Source: Pseudomonas sp. B20(2017) (GTDB taxonomy: Bacteria > Pseudomonadota > Gammaproteobacteria > Pseudomonadales > Pseudomonadaceae). Taken from it: 64,000 bases of DNA. Made by a program: the position numbers and the translations under genes. Every line of letters starts with the position of its first letter. Positions within the stretch are counted from its first letter, which is position 1. The stretch is from contig NZ_NEJP01000003.1 of assembly GCF_002113125.1 (NCBI RefSeq), positions 310,001 through 374,000 on the forward strand, written 5' to 3'. Positions 1-8,449 of the stretch are shown in pieces. The notes beneath the pieces were generated by a model, which saw only the letters and a program-made list of their open reading frames with translations, searched no databases and had not been told where the DNA came from.

Positions 1-1
1 A

Positions 2-559
2 CTCAATTCGGCGGACTTCCAGCGCGGCGGTTTCGACACCGACGATGCGCGACAGGTGATCGAATGGCTCAACGAACAGCCGATCGACCTGCTGGAATTG
101 TCCGGCGGCAGCTACGAAGCCCCGGCGATGCAAGGCGAAGCGCGTGACGGACGCACCCTCGCCCGCGAGGCGTTCTTTCTGGAAATGGCCAGTGAACTGG
201 CCAGTGTGGCGCGCATGCCGGTGATGGTCACCGGCGGTATCCGCCGCTTGCCCGTGGTCGAACAAGTGCTCGATAGCGGCATCGACATGGCCGGCATTGC
301 CACGGCGCTGGCCATTGAACCGAGCCTGGTCAAGCATTGGCGCGAAGGTCGGGACAGTCAGCCGCAACTGCCGCCGATCCGCTGGAAACGCAAACCACTG
401 GCGGCGCTGGCAAACATGGCCGTCGTGCGTTTTCAGATGCATCGCCTGAGTCGTGGACGCAAACCGCATCCCGAAGTGTCGGCACTCTGGGCGCTGATTC
501 GCGACAGGTTGTACCTGAGTCGCCGTACGCGCCAATACCGCCAGGCGATGGACGTGTAA
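2..559 (+). CDS. NADH:flavin oxidoreductase (Old Yellow Enzyme family), 3'-terminal part
   Basis: The gene is cut by the left edge; the open frame runs from base 2 to the TAA at 557-559, giving about 185 C-terminal residues. The fragment carries the second half of a TIM-barrel flavoenzyme. An LNSADFQRGG stretch and the LLELSGGSYE segment are typical of Old Yellow Enzyme/2,4-dienoyl-CoA-reductase-like proteins. A later VMVTGGIRRLP segment matches the FMN-phosphate-binding strand, and GIDMAGIATALAIEP the following helix. The family reduces activated double bonds using NAD(P)H and FMN, but the substrate cannot be inferred. It is convergent with the chelatase genes on the other strand and 55 bases from them, so it is probably unrelated to cobalamin synthesis. 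Confidence 0.85.
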   Translation, partial: LNSADFQRGGFDTDDARQVIEWLNEQPIDLLELSGGSYEAPAMQGEARDGRTLAREAFFLEMASELASVARMPVMVTGGIRRLPVVEQVLDSGIDMAGIATALAIEPSLVKHWREGRDSQPQLPPIRWKRKPLAALANMAVVRFQMHRLSRGRKPHPEVSALWALIRDRLYLSRRTRQYRQAMDV

Positions 560-614
560 ATGGTTGGCGTCCGCGCCGGCTCGCGCGGGTAACTGTTCTG
601 GTCACGGAGACAGC

Positions 615-1355
615 TCAGACGGTCAACAACTCGTCGAGATGCCGGTAATCAGCTTTCAGGGCCGTCGCCAACTGCTTCGCCCGACCCAGACGAATCGACC
701 CGCGCTCGATATCGATCAACAAGCCCGGGCAGGCCAGCGCCGGCAAACCTGCGATATCTTTCAAGCGGCCATCCGTGAGCAGCAGTAATCGCTGCTGCTC
801 GGCGGGGAAGCGTTTGCGGCGCACCGCGAGCCATTGCCCGGCCTCGGACAACGCCGCCAGCAGCGGCGTACCGCCGCCCGCCCCCAGACCTTCGAGCCAT
901 GTGTGCAATCCGCTGGAAGCTTTCAAGCCTTGCACCTGCCATTTCGGCACCGCGCCGCTTGCAGTCAACAACGCAAGGCGCGCCCGCTGCCGGTAAGCGT
1001 CGTCGAACAGTTGCGCGAGTACGCCCTTGGCATCGCTCAATGCTTGATGGCGACGGGTCGAGGCCGAAGCGTCGACGATCACCAGCCACAGCTCATGAGG
1101 CGTACGGGTGCGCAGTTGAAACAGCAAATCCGCCCGGGTTTTCGGACGGCCATTGAGCAAGGTTCCGGGCCAGTTCACCGAGCCACTGCGAGCCGCGTGA
1201 CGTTTGCCCTGCCGACCGTTATCGAGGCATCCGGCGCGGGGTCTGGCATTCGCCCCCGCGTCGGATCGGGGGCGAATGCCTATGGCTTTTTTGGCCAGGT
1301 CGGCACTTCGCGGCGCGTGCCGGTAGCGAGTGCCGGAGCCGGCATTTCTCCCCAC
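615..1355 (-). CDS. chlD: Chelatase VWA domain (ChlD C-terminal part), read in the -1 frame of chlI
   Basis: This is the von Willebrand factor A half of a ChlD/BchD-like metal chelatase subunit. The MIDAS motif is visible as DASAS in LWLVIVDASAS, followed by a Thr in GGGTPLLAAL and an Asp in LLLTDGR. Independent translation would have to start at the ATG at 1355, 76 bases inside chlI, and would give 246 residues. The first 21 residues of that version look like out-of-frame chlI rather than a real N-terminus. The more likely route is a -1 frameshift at 1286-1292, which joins 223 residues of this frame to 332 residues of ChlI. The resulting 555-residue protein would have the AAA+, Pro-rich linker and VWA layout of ChlD. 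It would work with CobN and the AAA+ subunit to insert cobalt into the corrin ring. Confidence 0.85.
   Translation of the reverse strand: MGRNAGSGTRYRHAPRSADLAKKAIGIRPRSDAGANARPRAGCLDNGRQGKRHAARSGSVNWPGTLLNGRPKTRADLLFQLRTRTPHELWLVIVDASASTRRHQALSDAKGVLAQLFDDAYRQRARLALLTASGAVPKWQVQGLKASSGLHTWLEGLGAGGGTPLLAALSEAGQWLAVRRKRFPAEQQRLLLLTDGRLKDIAGLPALACPGLLIDIERGSIRLGRAKQLATALKADYRHLDELLTV
1245..1292 (-). promoter_or_regulatory. Programmed -1 ribosomal frameshift signal (slippery heptamer plus stem-loop)
   Basis: Read on the minus strand, bases 1292-1286 are A AAA AAG, with AAA and AAG being zero-frame codons of chlI. This is the same heptamer as in E. coli dnaX. A 5-nt spacer (1285-1281) follows, then a perfect 13-bp inverted repeat: GGCATTCGCCCCC at 1280-1268 pairs with GGGGGCGAATGCC at 1257-1245 around a 10-nt loop. 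The zero-frame stop TAG (1282-1280) lies just after the heptamer. The -1 frame stays open and runs into the VWA domain. Slippery site, spacing, hairpin and frame are all as expected for recoding. Frameshifting in chlD genes of cobalamin producers has been proposed from comparative genomics; the efficiency here is unknown. Confidence 0.85.
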
Positions 1356-2281
1356 TGGCCCTGCCCTTCACTCGGCTCGGTCTGAGTGCCGGAAGGTGAT
1401 TGTGCCGGTGGCTGCGTACTCGTCGGAGACTGTTCGCGGCGACGATGACGCAGTGCAAATTCGGCCACGGCATCGATGTCTTGCTCGGCGATGGCTTCGG
1501 CGCCGCGCCATGCCGCATGGGCCCGCGCCGCACGCAGCCAGACCAGGTCGGCGCGCAAACCGTCGACGCCTGCCGCAAAGCAGCGCTCGGTGATCTGCGC
1601 CAGCGCCGCGTCATCCAGCGGGATACCCGGTAAAACCTTGCGGGCATTCTCGCAGCGCTCGCGCAGGGCTTTCTGCTCGGTTTCCCACTGAGCACAGAAC
1701 GCCTGCGGATCGCTGTCGAAATCCAGCCGACGACGAATGATCTGACCACGTTCGACCGGCGCCGTGTGGCCACTGAGCGCGACATTCAGGCCGAAACGAT
1801 CCAGCAATTGCGGCCGCAATTCCCCCTCTTCCGGGTTCATCGTGCCAATCAGTACGAACTTCGCCGAATGCCGATGGGAAATGCCGTCGCGCTCGATCAG
1901 GTTGGTGCCGCTGGCAGCCACATCAAGCAGCAGATCCACCAGATGATCCGGCAGCAAATTCACTTCATCGACATACAACACACCGCCGTCAGCCTTGGCC
2001 AGCACACCCGGAGAAAACTGCGCACGACCGTCGCTCAATGCCGCGTCCAGATCCAGCGTTCCGACCAACCTCTCTTCGGTGGCGCCCAACGGCAAAGTGA
2101 CAAACTGACCACTTGCCAACAGATCCGCGAGACCCCGGGCCAATGTAGATTTGGCCATGCCGCGCGGGCCTTCGATCAGCACGCCGCCGATCTTCGGATC
2201 GATGGCCGTCAGGTACAGCGCCAGTTTCAGGTCATCGGCGCCGACCACGGCGGAGAGCGGGAAATGCGGGGTGTCGGTCAT
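1280..2281 (-). CDS. chlI: AAA+ ATPase subunit of cobalt/magnesium chelatase (ChlI-like)
   Basis: A 333-residue AAA+ protein of the ChlI/BchI family that powers metal insertion by the large subunit CobN. Walker A is GPRGMAKS (about residues 38-45) and Walker B is GGVLYVDEVNLL (about 98-109). A sensor-1-like IGTMNPEEGELRPQLLDRFG stretch follows. After the AAA+ lid comes a Pro/Ser/Thr/Glu-rich tail, normally the linker that joins the AAA+ and VWA halves of ChlD. This implies the gene is really the first part of a chlD whose zero frame ends early. The ATG at 2281 was chosen because it begins the conserved family N-terminus and lies 8 bases after the cobN stop; the frame is open further upstream. 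It is co-transcribed with cobW and cobN. Confidence 0.92.
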   Translation of the reverse strand: MTDTPHFPLSAVVGADDLKLALYLTAIDPKIGGVLIEGPRGMAKSTLARGLADLLASGQFVTLPLGATEERLVGTLDLDAALSDGRAQFSPGVLAKADGGVLYVDEVNLLPDHLVDLLLDVAASGTNLIERDGISHRHSAKFVLIGTMNPEEGELRPQLLDRFGLNVALSGHTAPVERGQIIRRRLDFDSDPQAFCAQWETEQKALRERCENARKVLPGIPLDDAALAQITERCFAAGVDGLRADLVWLRAARAHAAWRGAEAIAEQDIDAVAEFALRHRRREQSPTSTQPPAQSPSGTQTEPSEGQGQWGEMPAPALATGTRREVPTWPKKP

Positions 2282-2289
2282 GTTCAGTC

Positions 2290-5200
2290 TCAGCTCTCTT
2301 CTTCTATGTCCAGCAGCAGGTTTTCCAGCGCCTCTTTGTAGGCGCCCGGTTCCTGCCACATCCCGCGTTGCTGCGCTTCGAGCATGCGTTCGGTCATGTC
2401 GCGCAGTGCGTGGGGATTATGCTCGCGCACAAAGTCGCGGGTTGCCGGGTCCAGCAAATACGCTTCTGCCAGCAAGGCGTACTGGTGATCGTCGATCAGT
2501 TGCGTGGTGGCGTCGAAGGCAAACAGGTTATCGACCGTCGCCGCCAGTTCGAACGCGCCTTTATAGCCGTGGCGTTTGACGCCGTCGATCCATTTCGGGT
2601 TCGCCGCCCGGGAACGGATTACCCGGTTCAGCTCTTCTTTCAGGGTGCGGATCTTTGGCAGGTCCGGCTGACTGTGATCGCCGTGATAACTGGCCGCTGC
2701 TTCACCGCGCAGGCTTTCCACGGCGGCAAGCATGCCGCCCTGGAACTGGTAATAGTCGTTGGAATCGAGCAGGTCATGCTCGCGGTTGTCCTGGTTTTGC
2801 AGCACCGCCTGCACCTGGCTCAGACGCTGGACGAATTGCTCGCGGGCGGCGGTGCCTTCGTCGGAACCACCGTAAGCATAGGCGCCCCAGTTCAGATAGA
2901 CCTCGGCCAGATCCTCGCGGCTCTGCCACAGACGACCGTCGATGGCGCCCTGCAAGCCCGCGCCATAAGCGCCGGGTTTGGCACCGAAGATCCGCCAGCC
3001 AGCCTGACGCCGCGCCGCGTCTTCATCCAGACCCGATTGCCGCAACGCCTCGCGCTCGGCACGCACTTTGGCGGCCAACGGGTTGAGATCGTCCGGTTCG
3101 TCCAGTTCCGCCACGGCTTGAACGGCGGCGTCGAACAGGCGGATCAGGTTGGCGAACGCGTCGCGGAAAAATCCGGAGACCCGCAGCGTGACATCGACCC
3201 GAGGCCGGTCGAGCAAGCTCAGCGGCAGAATCTCGAAATCATCGACCCGCTGACTGCCGGTGGCCCACACCGGCCGCACACCCATCAGCGCCATGGCTTG
3301 GGCGATGTCATCGCCGCCGGTGCGCATGGTTGCGGTGCCCCACACAGAAAGACCGAGTTGGCGCAGGTGATCGCCGTGATCCTGCAGGTGTCGCTCGAGA
3401 ATCAGGGTCGCGGACTGGAAGCCGATCCGCCATGCCGTGGTGGTCGGCAGATTACGCACGTCCACCGAATAGAAATTGCGCCCGGTGGGCAGCACGTCGA
3501 GGCGACCGCGACTTGGGGCGCCGCTTGGGCCGGCGGGGACGAATCGGCCGCTCAAGGCGTCGAGCAAGCCGCGCATTTCGGCCGGGCCGCAGGCGTCGAG
3601 GCGTGGGGCGATCACTTCGCGCAGATGAGCAAGAATGGCACTCACCTCAGACCAGTGAGGACCCTGTGGGAGCGGGCTTGCCCGCGAAAGCGGTATGTCA
3701 GTGAAAGAGATATTGACTGACACGACGCTTTCGCGGGCAAGCCCGCTCCCACAGGGGGTGTGCAAGGCTTGACTTTGGTTGAGTGCCTGCTCAATCAACT
3801 GGCTGGCGAACAGCTCAAGGCGTTCGCGGGTATCCCCTGCGGTGCGCCAGACTTCATCGCTGACCGACATTAGTTCCTTTGGACGCGGGCCGGTCCAGGG
3901 ATCAGCCAGTGCACAATCCAGCGGATCGAACCCCAACTGAAACGCCTTGGCCAGCGCCCGCAACAAACTCGACTGCTCACCTTTGCCATCGCCACGCGGA
4001 ATCCGCAGCAACGCCAGCAAAGTATCAATACGCAAACGCCCGGTCGGCGACTCGCCGAAAATATGCAAGCCATCGCGGATCTGCGATTCCTTCAGGTCGC
4101 ACAAGTAAGTATCCAGACGCGGCAGCCAGATCGCCGCATCAGCATCGCTGTCGAGGCTTTCGTCCAGCTGCAATTCGCGATCAATCTGCGTGTCACGCAC
4201 CAACTGGAAGATGTCGCGTTGCAATTCACGGGCGCGGCGCGGGTCGAGCAACTGAGCTTCGTAATATTCGTCGGCGAGCAATTCGAGATTGCGCAACGGA
4301 CCGTAGGTTTCGGCGCGGGTCAACGGCGGCATCAAGTGATCGATGATCACCGCCTGAGTGCGACGCTTGGCCTGGGCGCCCTCGCCCGGGTCGTTGACGA
4401 TGAACGGATAGATATTCGGCAGCGGCCCAAGCAATGCGTCCGGCCAGCAGTTCTCTGACAGGCCCACGCCTTTACCGGGCAGCCATTCGAGGTTGCCGTG
4501 CTTACCGACGTGAATCACGCCGTGAGCGCCATAGGTCTGGCGCAGCCAGAAATAGAACGAGAGGTACGCGTGCGGCGGCACCAGATCCGGGTCGTGATAC
4601 ACCGCGCTCGGATCGACCTGATACCCCCGCGCCGGCTGAATGCCGACGAAGGTCAGGCCGAAACGCAGGCCGGCAATCATCATCCGCCCGTCACGGCACA
4701 TCGGATCGTTCTGCGGCGAACCCCAGCGTCCCAGCACCGCCGTGCGATTGGCTTCTGGCAGCGCATTGAACATCGTCAGATAATCGTCCATCGCCAGGCT
4801 TTGCTGACATGGACGCTGATCGAGCGTATCGAGGTCATTGCTGACGCCGCCGAGCAATTGCTGGATCAGTTCGGTGCCGCTGTCCGGCAGTTTGGCCGGC
4901 AGCGGAAAACCTTCGGCCTGCAACGCCTGCAGGATACTCAGCGCAGCGGCCGGTGTGTCGAGGCCGACGCCGTTGCCGATGCGTCCATCCCGGGTCGGGT
5001 AGTTGGCGAGGATCAGCGCAATGCGCTTTTCAGCGTTCGGCACCCGCGCCAGATCGACCCAGCGCCGCGCCAGTTCGGCGACGAAATCCATGCGCTCGGG
5101 TTGGGCCCGATAACACACGACGTCGGACTGACTGCGTTCGCTGCGCCAAGCCAGGTCCTTGAAGCTGATCGGCCGACTGATGATCCGGCCGTCCAGCTCC

Positions 5201-6156
5201 GGCAATGCGATGTGCATTGCCAGATCCCGCGGACCGAGGCCCTGCTCGCTGTCACGCCAACCGGGCTCGTTGTCCTGGGCACAGATCGCCTGAATCACCG
5301 GAATGTTGCGACGAAACGGCCGCAGATGCGGTGCTTCCGGGCTGGACTGGGCGAAACCGGTGGTGTTCAGAATCACCGACGCTTCGACCTCATCGAGCCA
5401 GTCCTCGACCACCGACAGGCAGCCGGGTTCTTTCAGACTGGCCACGGCGATCGGCAGCGGATTGAGTCCGGCCGCCTGAAGCCGTTGGCAGAACACGTCG
5501 ATAAACGCCGTATTGGCCGCTTGCAAATGCGAGCGATAAAACAACACCGCCGCAACCGGTTGACCGGGCAGCCAATCGGCTTGCCAGTCACTCAGTGCGG
5601 CGGTGTTTTTGTTCGGGTGGTAAATCGCCGTGCGCGGCAGCGTTTGCGGCTCGCCCCACACGTAATCCCGCGCCAGCCAACGACTGGCCAGACAGCGGAA
5701 GAAATCCTGCGCATTGCCCATGCCGCCCTGACGCAAGAACTGCCAGAGCCGATCGCGATCCTCGGCGCCCACGGTACTCAGGTCGCTGAGCTCCGGGTCG
5801 GGCCGGTCATCGCCCGGCACCAGAATCACCTGCACGCCACGTTCGGACAACTCGACCAGCCGCTCGACGCCATAACGCCAATAAGCGATGCCGCCGTGCA
5901 GCGAGATCAGAATGACCTTGGCGTGGCGCAGCACTTCATCAACATACAGGTCGACCGACGCATGGTTCTGCACCTGCATCGGGTTGGCCAGCCGCACGCT
6001 CGGGTAATCCTCGGGCAGTTGCTGCGCCGCTTCGGCGAGCAGCGCGAGGCTGGAATCGCCGCTGCACAGAATCACCAGCTCGGCGGGGGTTTGTCCAAGG
6101 TCGGCAATGTTGTCATCCGACACGAAACCGCCGGGCTGGGTCCTGAGCAGGTGCAT
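2290..6156 (-). CDS. cobN: Cobaltochelatase large subunit CobN
   Basis: A 1288-residue protein of the CobN/BchH/ChlH family, the catalytic subunit that binds hydrogenobyrinate a,c-diamide and receives cobalt in the aerobic B12 pathway. Recognisable stretches include the IYPFIVNDPGEGAQAKRRTQ and LEWLPGKG regions of the chelatase core. It starts 3 bases after the cobW stop and ends 8 bases before the chlI ATG, so the three genes form one operon. The odd feature is an in-frame insertion of about 35 residues near positions 800-835. It is encoded by a REP palindrome pair at 3661-3757. The insertion keeps the frame and contains no stop, so the protein is probably still made. It lies between conserved blocks, in what looks like a variable loop. 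Confidence 0.95.
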   Translation of the reverse strand: MHLLRTQPGGFVSDDNIADLGQTPAELVILCSGDSSLALLAEAAQQLPEDYPSVRLANPMQVQNHASVDLYVDEVLRHAKVILISLHGGIAYWRYGVERLVELSERGVQVILVPGDDRPDPELSDLSTVGAEDRDRLWQFLRQGGMGNAQDFFRCLASRWLARDYVWGEPQTLPRTAIYHPNKNTAALSDWQADWLPGQPVAAVLFYRSHLQAANTAFIDVFCQRLQAAGLNPLPIAVASLKEPGCLSVVEDWLDEVEASVILNTTGFAQSSPEAPHLRPFRRNIPVIQAICAQDNEPGWRDSEQGLGPRDLAMHIALPELDGRIISRPISFKDLAWRSERSQSDVVCYRAQPERMDFVAELARRWVDLARVPNAEKRIALILANYPTRDGRIGNGVGLDTPAAALSILQALQAEGFPLPAKLPDSGTELIQQLLGGVSNDLDTLDQRPCQQSLAMDDYLTMFNALPEANRTAVLGRWGSPQNDPMCRDGRMMIAGLRFGLTFVGIQPARGYQVDPSAVYHDPDLVPPHAYLSFYFWLRQTYGAHGVIHVGKHGNLEWLPGKGVGLSENCWPDALLGPLPNIYPFIVNDPGEGAQAKRRTQAVIIDHLMPPLTRAETYGPLRNLELLADEYYEAQLLDPRRARELQRDIFQLVRDTQIDRELQLDESLDSDADAAIWLPRLDTYLCDLKESQIRDGLHIFGESPTGRLRIDTLLALLRIPRGDGKGEQSSLLRALAKAFQLGFDPLDCALADPWTGPRPKELMSVSDEVWRTAGDTRERLELFASQLIEQALNQSQALHTPCGSGLARESVVSVNISFTDIPLSRASPLPQGPHWSEVSAILAHLREVIAPRLDACGPAEMRGLLDALSGRFVPAGPSGAPSRGRLDVLPTGRNFYSVDVRNLPTTTAWRIGFQSATLILERHLQDHGDHLRQLGLSVWGTATMRTGGDDIAQAMALMGVRPVWATGSQRVDDFEILPLSLLDRPRVDVTLRVSGFFRDAFANLIRLFDAAVQAVAELDEPDDLNPLAAKVRAEREALRQSGLDEDAARRQAGWRIFGAKPGAYGAGLQGAIDGRLWQSREDLAEVYLNWGAYAYGGSDEGTAAREQFVQRLSQVQAVLQNQDNREHDLLDSNDYYQFQGGMLAAVESLRGEAAASYHGDHSQPDLPKIRTLKEELNRVIRSRAANPKWIDGVKRHGYKGAFELAATVDNLFAFDATTQLIDDHQYALLAEAYLLDPATRDFVREHNPHALRDMTERMLEAQQRGMWQEPGAYKEALENLLLDIEEES
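3661..3757. repeat. REP palindrome pair inside cobN
   Basis: Two inverted REP units, TGTGGGAGCGGGCTTGCCCG at 3665-3684 and its reverse complement near 3736-3753, flank about 45 bases. The same family occurs elsewhere in this window only between genes. Here it lies inside the cobN coding region and is translated in frame. Confidence 0.9.
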
Positions 6157-6159
6157 GGC

Positions 6160-7233
6160 TTAAACGCTGAGCGCGGCGCGCAGTTGCGCTTCGAGCTGGG
6201 CAGCGTCCAGTTCCTGACCGATCAACACCAGACGCGTCACGCGCGCCTCATCGGCGCCCCACTGACGGTCGAAGTGCTTGTCGAAACGCGTGCCCACGCC
6301 CTGGATCAGCAGACGCATCGGCTTGTTCGGGATCGCCGCGAAACCTTTGACCCGCAGGATGCCGTGCTGAACCACCAGTTGCGTCAGCGCATCGAGCAGC
6401 AGGCTTTCGTCGGCTTGCGGCAGTTCGATGGAGATCGAGTCGAAGGCGTCGTGATCGTGGTCGTCGTGATCGTCATCGCCGTCACCGTGGTGGTGATCGT
6501 GATGGCTGTGGCGGCTGTCGATGTGCTCTTCGGAACCGGCACCGAGGCCGATCAACACGTCCAGCGGCAGACGACCGTTGCTGGCTTCGATGATTTTCAC
6601 CGCTGGCGGCAGTTCTTCGGCGACTTCCAGACGGACGCGCGCGAGGTCTTCAGGGCTGGTCTGGTCGGCCTTGTTGAGGATCACCAGGTCGGCGCTGGCC
6701 AGTTGGTCGGCGAACAGCTCGTGCAACGGCGATTCGTGGTCCAGGTTCGGATCGAGTTTGCGCTGGGCATCAACCTGATCCGGGAACGCGGCGAAAGTGC
6801 CGGCAGCCACGGCCGGGCTGTCGACCACGGTGATCACGGCGTCAACGGTGCAGGCGCTGCGGATTTCCGGCCACTGGAAAGCTTGCACTAACGGTTTTGG
6901 CAGGGCCAGGCCCGAGGTTTCGATCAGGATATGGTCGAGGTCGCCGCGACGGGCAACCAGTTCGCGCATTACCGGGAAGAACTCTTCCTGAACCGTGCAG
7001 CACAGGCAGCCGTTGGCCAGTTCGTAGACGCGGCCAGTGGCTTCTTCTTCGGTGCAGCCGATGGTGCACTGTTTGAGGATCTCACCGTCGATGCCCAGCT
7101 CGCCAAACTCGTTGACGATCACCGCGATGCGGCGGCCCTGAGCGTTATCGAGCATGTGCCGCAGCAAGGTGGTTTTGCCCGAGCCGAGGAAGCCGGTGAC
7201 GATGGTGACGGGGAGTTTGGCCAGTGTTTTCAT
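6160..7233 (-). CDS. cobW: CobW-type metallochaperone GTPase
   Basis: A 357-residue G3E-family GTPase (COG0523) that is thought to deliver cobalt to the chelatase. Walker A is GFLGSGKT (residues 14-21). The metal-binding CLCC motif is at 76-79 and the guanine-specificity NKAD at 187-190. A His/Asp-rich loop spans about residues 237-262, followed by the CobW C-terminal domain. The start at 7233 was chosen because the G-domain begins immediately after it; the upstream part of the open frame runs through the riboswitch leader. It is the first gene of the cobW-cobN-chlI/D operon and lies directly behind a cobalamin riboswitch, so B12 is expected to repress it. Confidence 0.95.
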   Translation of the reverse strand: MKTLAKLPVTIVTGFLGSGKTTLLRHMLDNAQGRRIAVIVNEFGELGIDGEILKQCTIGCTEEEATGRVYELANGCLCCTVQEEFFPVMRELVARRGDLDHILIETSGLALPKPLVQAFQWPEIRSACTVDAVITVVDSPAVAAGTFAAFPDQVDAQRKLDPNLDHESPLHELFADQLASADLVILNKADQTSPEDLARVRLEVAEELPPAVKIIEASNGRLPLDVLIGLGAGSEEHIDSRHSHHDHHHGDGDDDHDDHDHDAFDSISIELPQADESLLLDALTQLVVQHGILRVKGFAAIPNKPMRLLIQGVGTRFDKHFDRQWGADEARVTRLVLIGQELDAAQLEAQLRAALSV

Positions 7234-7339
7234 CGGATGCCCTTTGGCAAGGTGGCGGGCATACGGGACGAGACCGGCAACGCGGGTGCGTGCCTGGAGA
7301 GTTCGCCACCGGATCACCCCGCCCGGTTGAAAGTGAGAA

Positions 7340-7533
7340 TCTGTGACGAGGCAGGTCTCCTGGCTGACGGTGTTCGGGCCTTGGCCCGGTATTCGCTGCG
7401 CCTTCCCGCTGGCTCTGGATTGAGTTGGCAGTGGCGTGGCAGCGAACAGCACCGTTCACAGTTGCGGGGGCAGCCGCGGCTTGGACCGCGTTCCCTTCTT
7501 AGCTTCGGCGTGGGCCGAAGAACCTCGAAAGCG
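7340..7533 (-). ncRNA. Cobalamin riboswitch controlling cobW-cobN-chlID
   Basis: Read on the minus strand, the region contains the conserved core GCTGCCCCCGCAACTGTGA and ends with the B12 box AGCCAGGAGACCTGCCTCGT (7365-7346). These are the signatures of the adenosylcobalamin-sensing element. A variable leader of about 110 bases separates the B12 box from the cobW ATG, enough for an expression platform. No obvious U-tract terminator was seen there, so control may be at translation. The upstream promoter must lie at or inside the adjacent inverted-repeat element. Confidence 0.92.
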
Positions 7534-7581
7534 CAAGGCTACGCATGGGTTCGTGATGGGTCAATGGGAGGTTGGTTTTGT

Positions 7582-8387
7582 GGGCATATCCGTTGCTGCG
7601 GTTATGGCCACTTAGGGTTCCGCCCTTACGGCGGGTCACTTTTTTCAAACGCCAAAAAAGTAACCAAAAAGGCTGAGCCCGGCGTACGGCACTTCGCCTA
7701 GGCTCAGTGTTCCCTCGCTACGGTGTCCATCAGGGGGCATCGCCTACGGTTTGCTTCGCTGCACCTCCTCTCGATGTATGCGGCTTCGCCGCACGGCGCT
7801 GCGCGCCTACCCCCCTGATGAACACCTCCGCTCGGCCTGCCGAAGGGGCAAAAAATCAAGAGCCAAAGCCAAAGCCAAAGCCAAAGCCAAAGCCAAAGCC
7901 AAAGCCAAAGCCAAAGCCAAAGCCAAAGCCAAAGCCAAAGATCACAGCTTCGGCAAATCCTGCGGACAACTCCCAAACCATACAAATTGGTCGACCAGCA
8001 GGCCGCCACTCTCAGCAAGCGGGCTCCCAGAGTTGTAATCCGCGCACAACCCAAGCGGCAAAGCCGCCTCACTCACCACGATGAGCGTTAGCTCGAGTAC
8101 CGCTCTTGATCGCAGGACCCGTCGGCAGGCTGAGTGGAGGGATTGATCCGGGGGGTGGGAGCGCAGCGACCGTTTGGCGAAGCCAAACACATCGAGAGGA
8201 GGTGCAGCGAAGCAAACCGTAGGCGATGCCCCCGGATCAGTCCCGGAGCGAAGGAACCCCGAGCCTCAGCGAGGGGCCGTACGTCAGGGTTAGAGACCTT
8301 TTGGTTACTTTTGGGGCGTTTGCCAAAAGTGACTCGCTGTAAGAGCGAAACCGCCAGCGGCAGCACCCGAAGCAACGGATATGCCCC
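7582..8387. repeat. Long inverted-repeat element between two cobalamin riboswitches
   Basis: This gene-free stretch of about 0.9 kb is mostly one palindromic structure. The left arm (about 7582-7842) and the right arm (about 8123-8387) are diverged inverted copies. A core of 44 identical bases is at 7734-7777 and, inverted, at 8189-8232. Both arms begin outward with GGGCATATCCGTTGCT. The centre holds a hexanucleotide microsatellite and about 180 bases without recognisable features. Similar sequence is, from general knowledge, widespread in fluorescent Pseudomonas genomes, where it is often over-annotated as small hypothetical proteins. No transposase gene is present, so it looks like a non-autonomous repeat. 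The frames open here are low-quality and arm-symmetric, and are not called as genes. Confidence 0.8.
7861..7940. repeat. Hexanucleotide tandem repeat (AGCCAA), 13 copies plus AG
   Basis: Thirteen perfect head-to-tail copies of AGCCAA followed by AG, in the middle of the inverted-repeat element. Perfect short-unit arrays like this are prone to slippage. One frame reads as a run of Lys-Pro, but it has no plausible gene around it. Confidence 0.95.
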
Positions 8388-8449
8388 CACCTATCCAAAC
8401 CCACACCCCATTCAATTGACTAAAAACCCCCGCCCATGGTCTCCTACAC

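Noticed and set aside
4498..6891. A 797-codon open frame antisense to cobN and cobW
   Set aside because: It spans two well-supported genes on the other strand and has no recognisable domains.
7707..8084. Open frame with a Lys-Pro repeat in the inverted-repeat element
   Set aside because: The repeat is a translated microsatellite and the flanks are arms of a palindromic element. No RBS or family match was seen.
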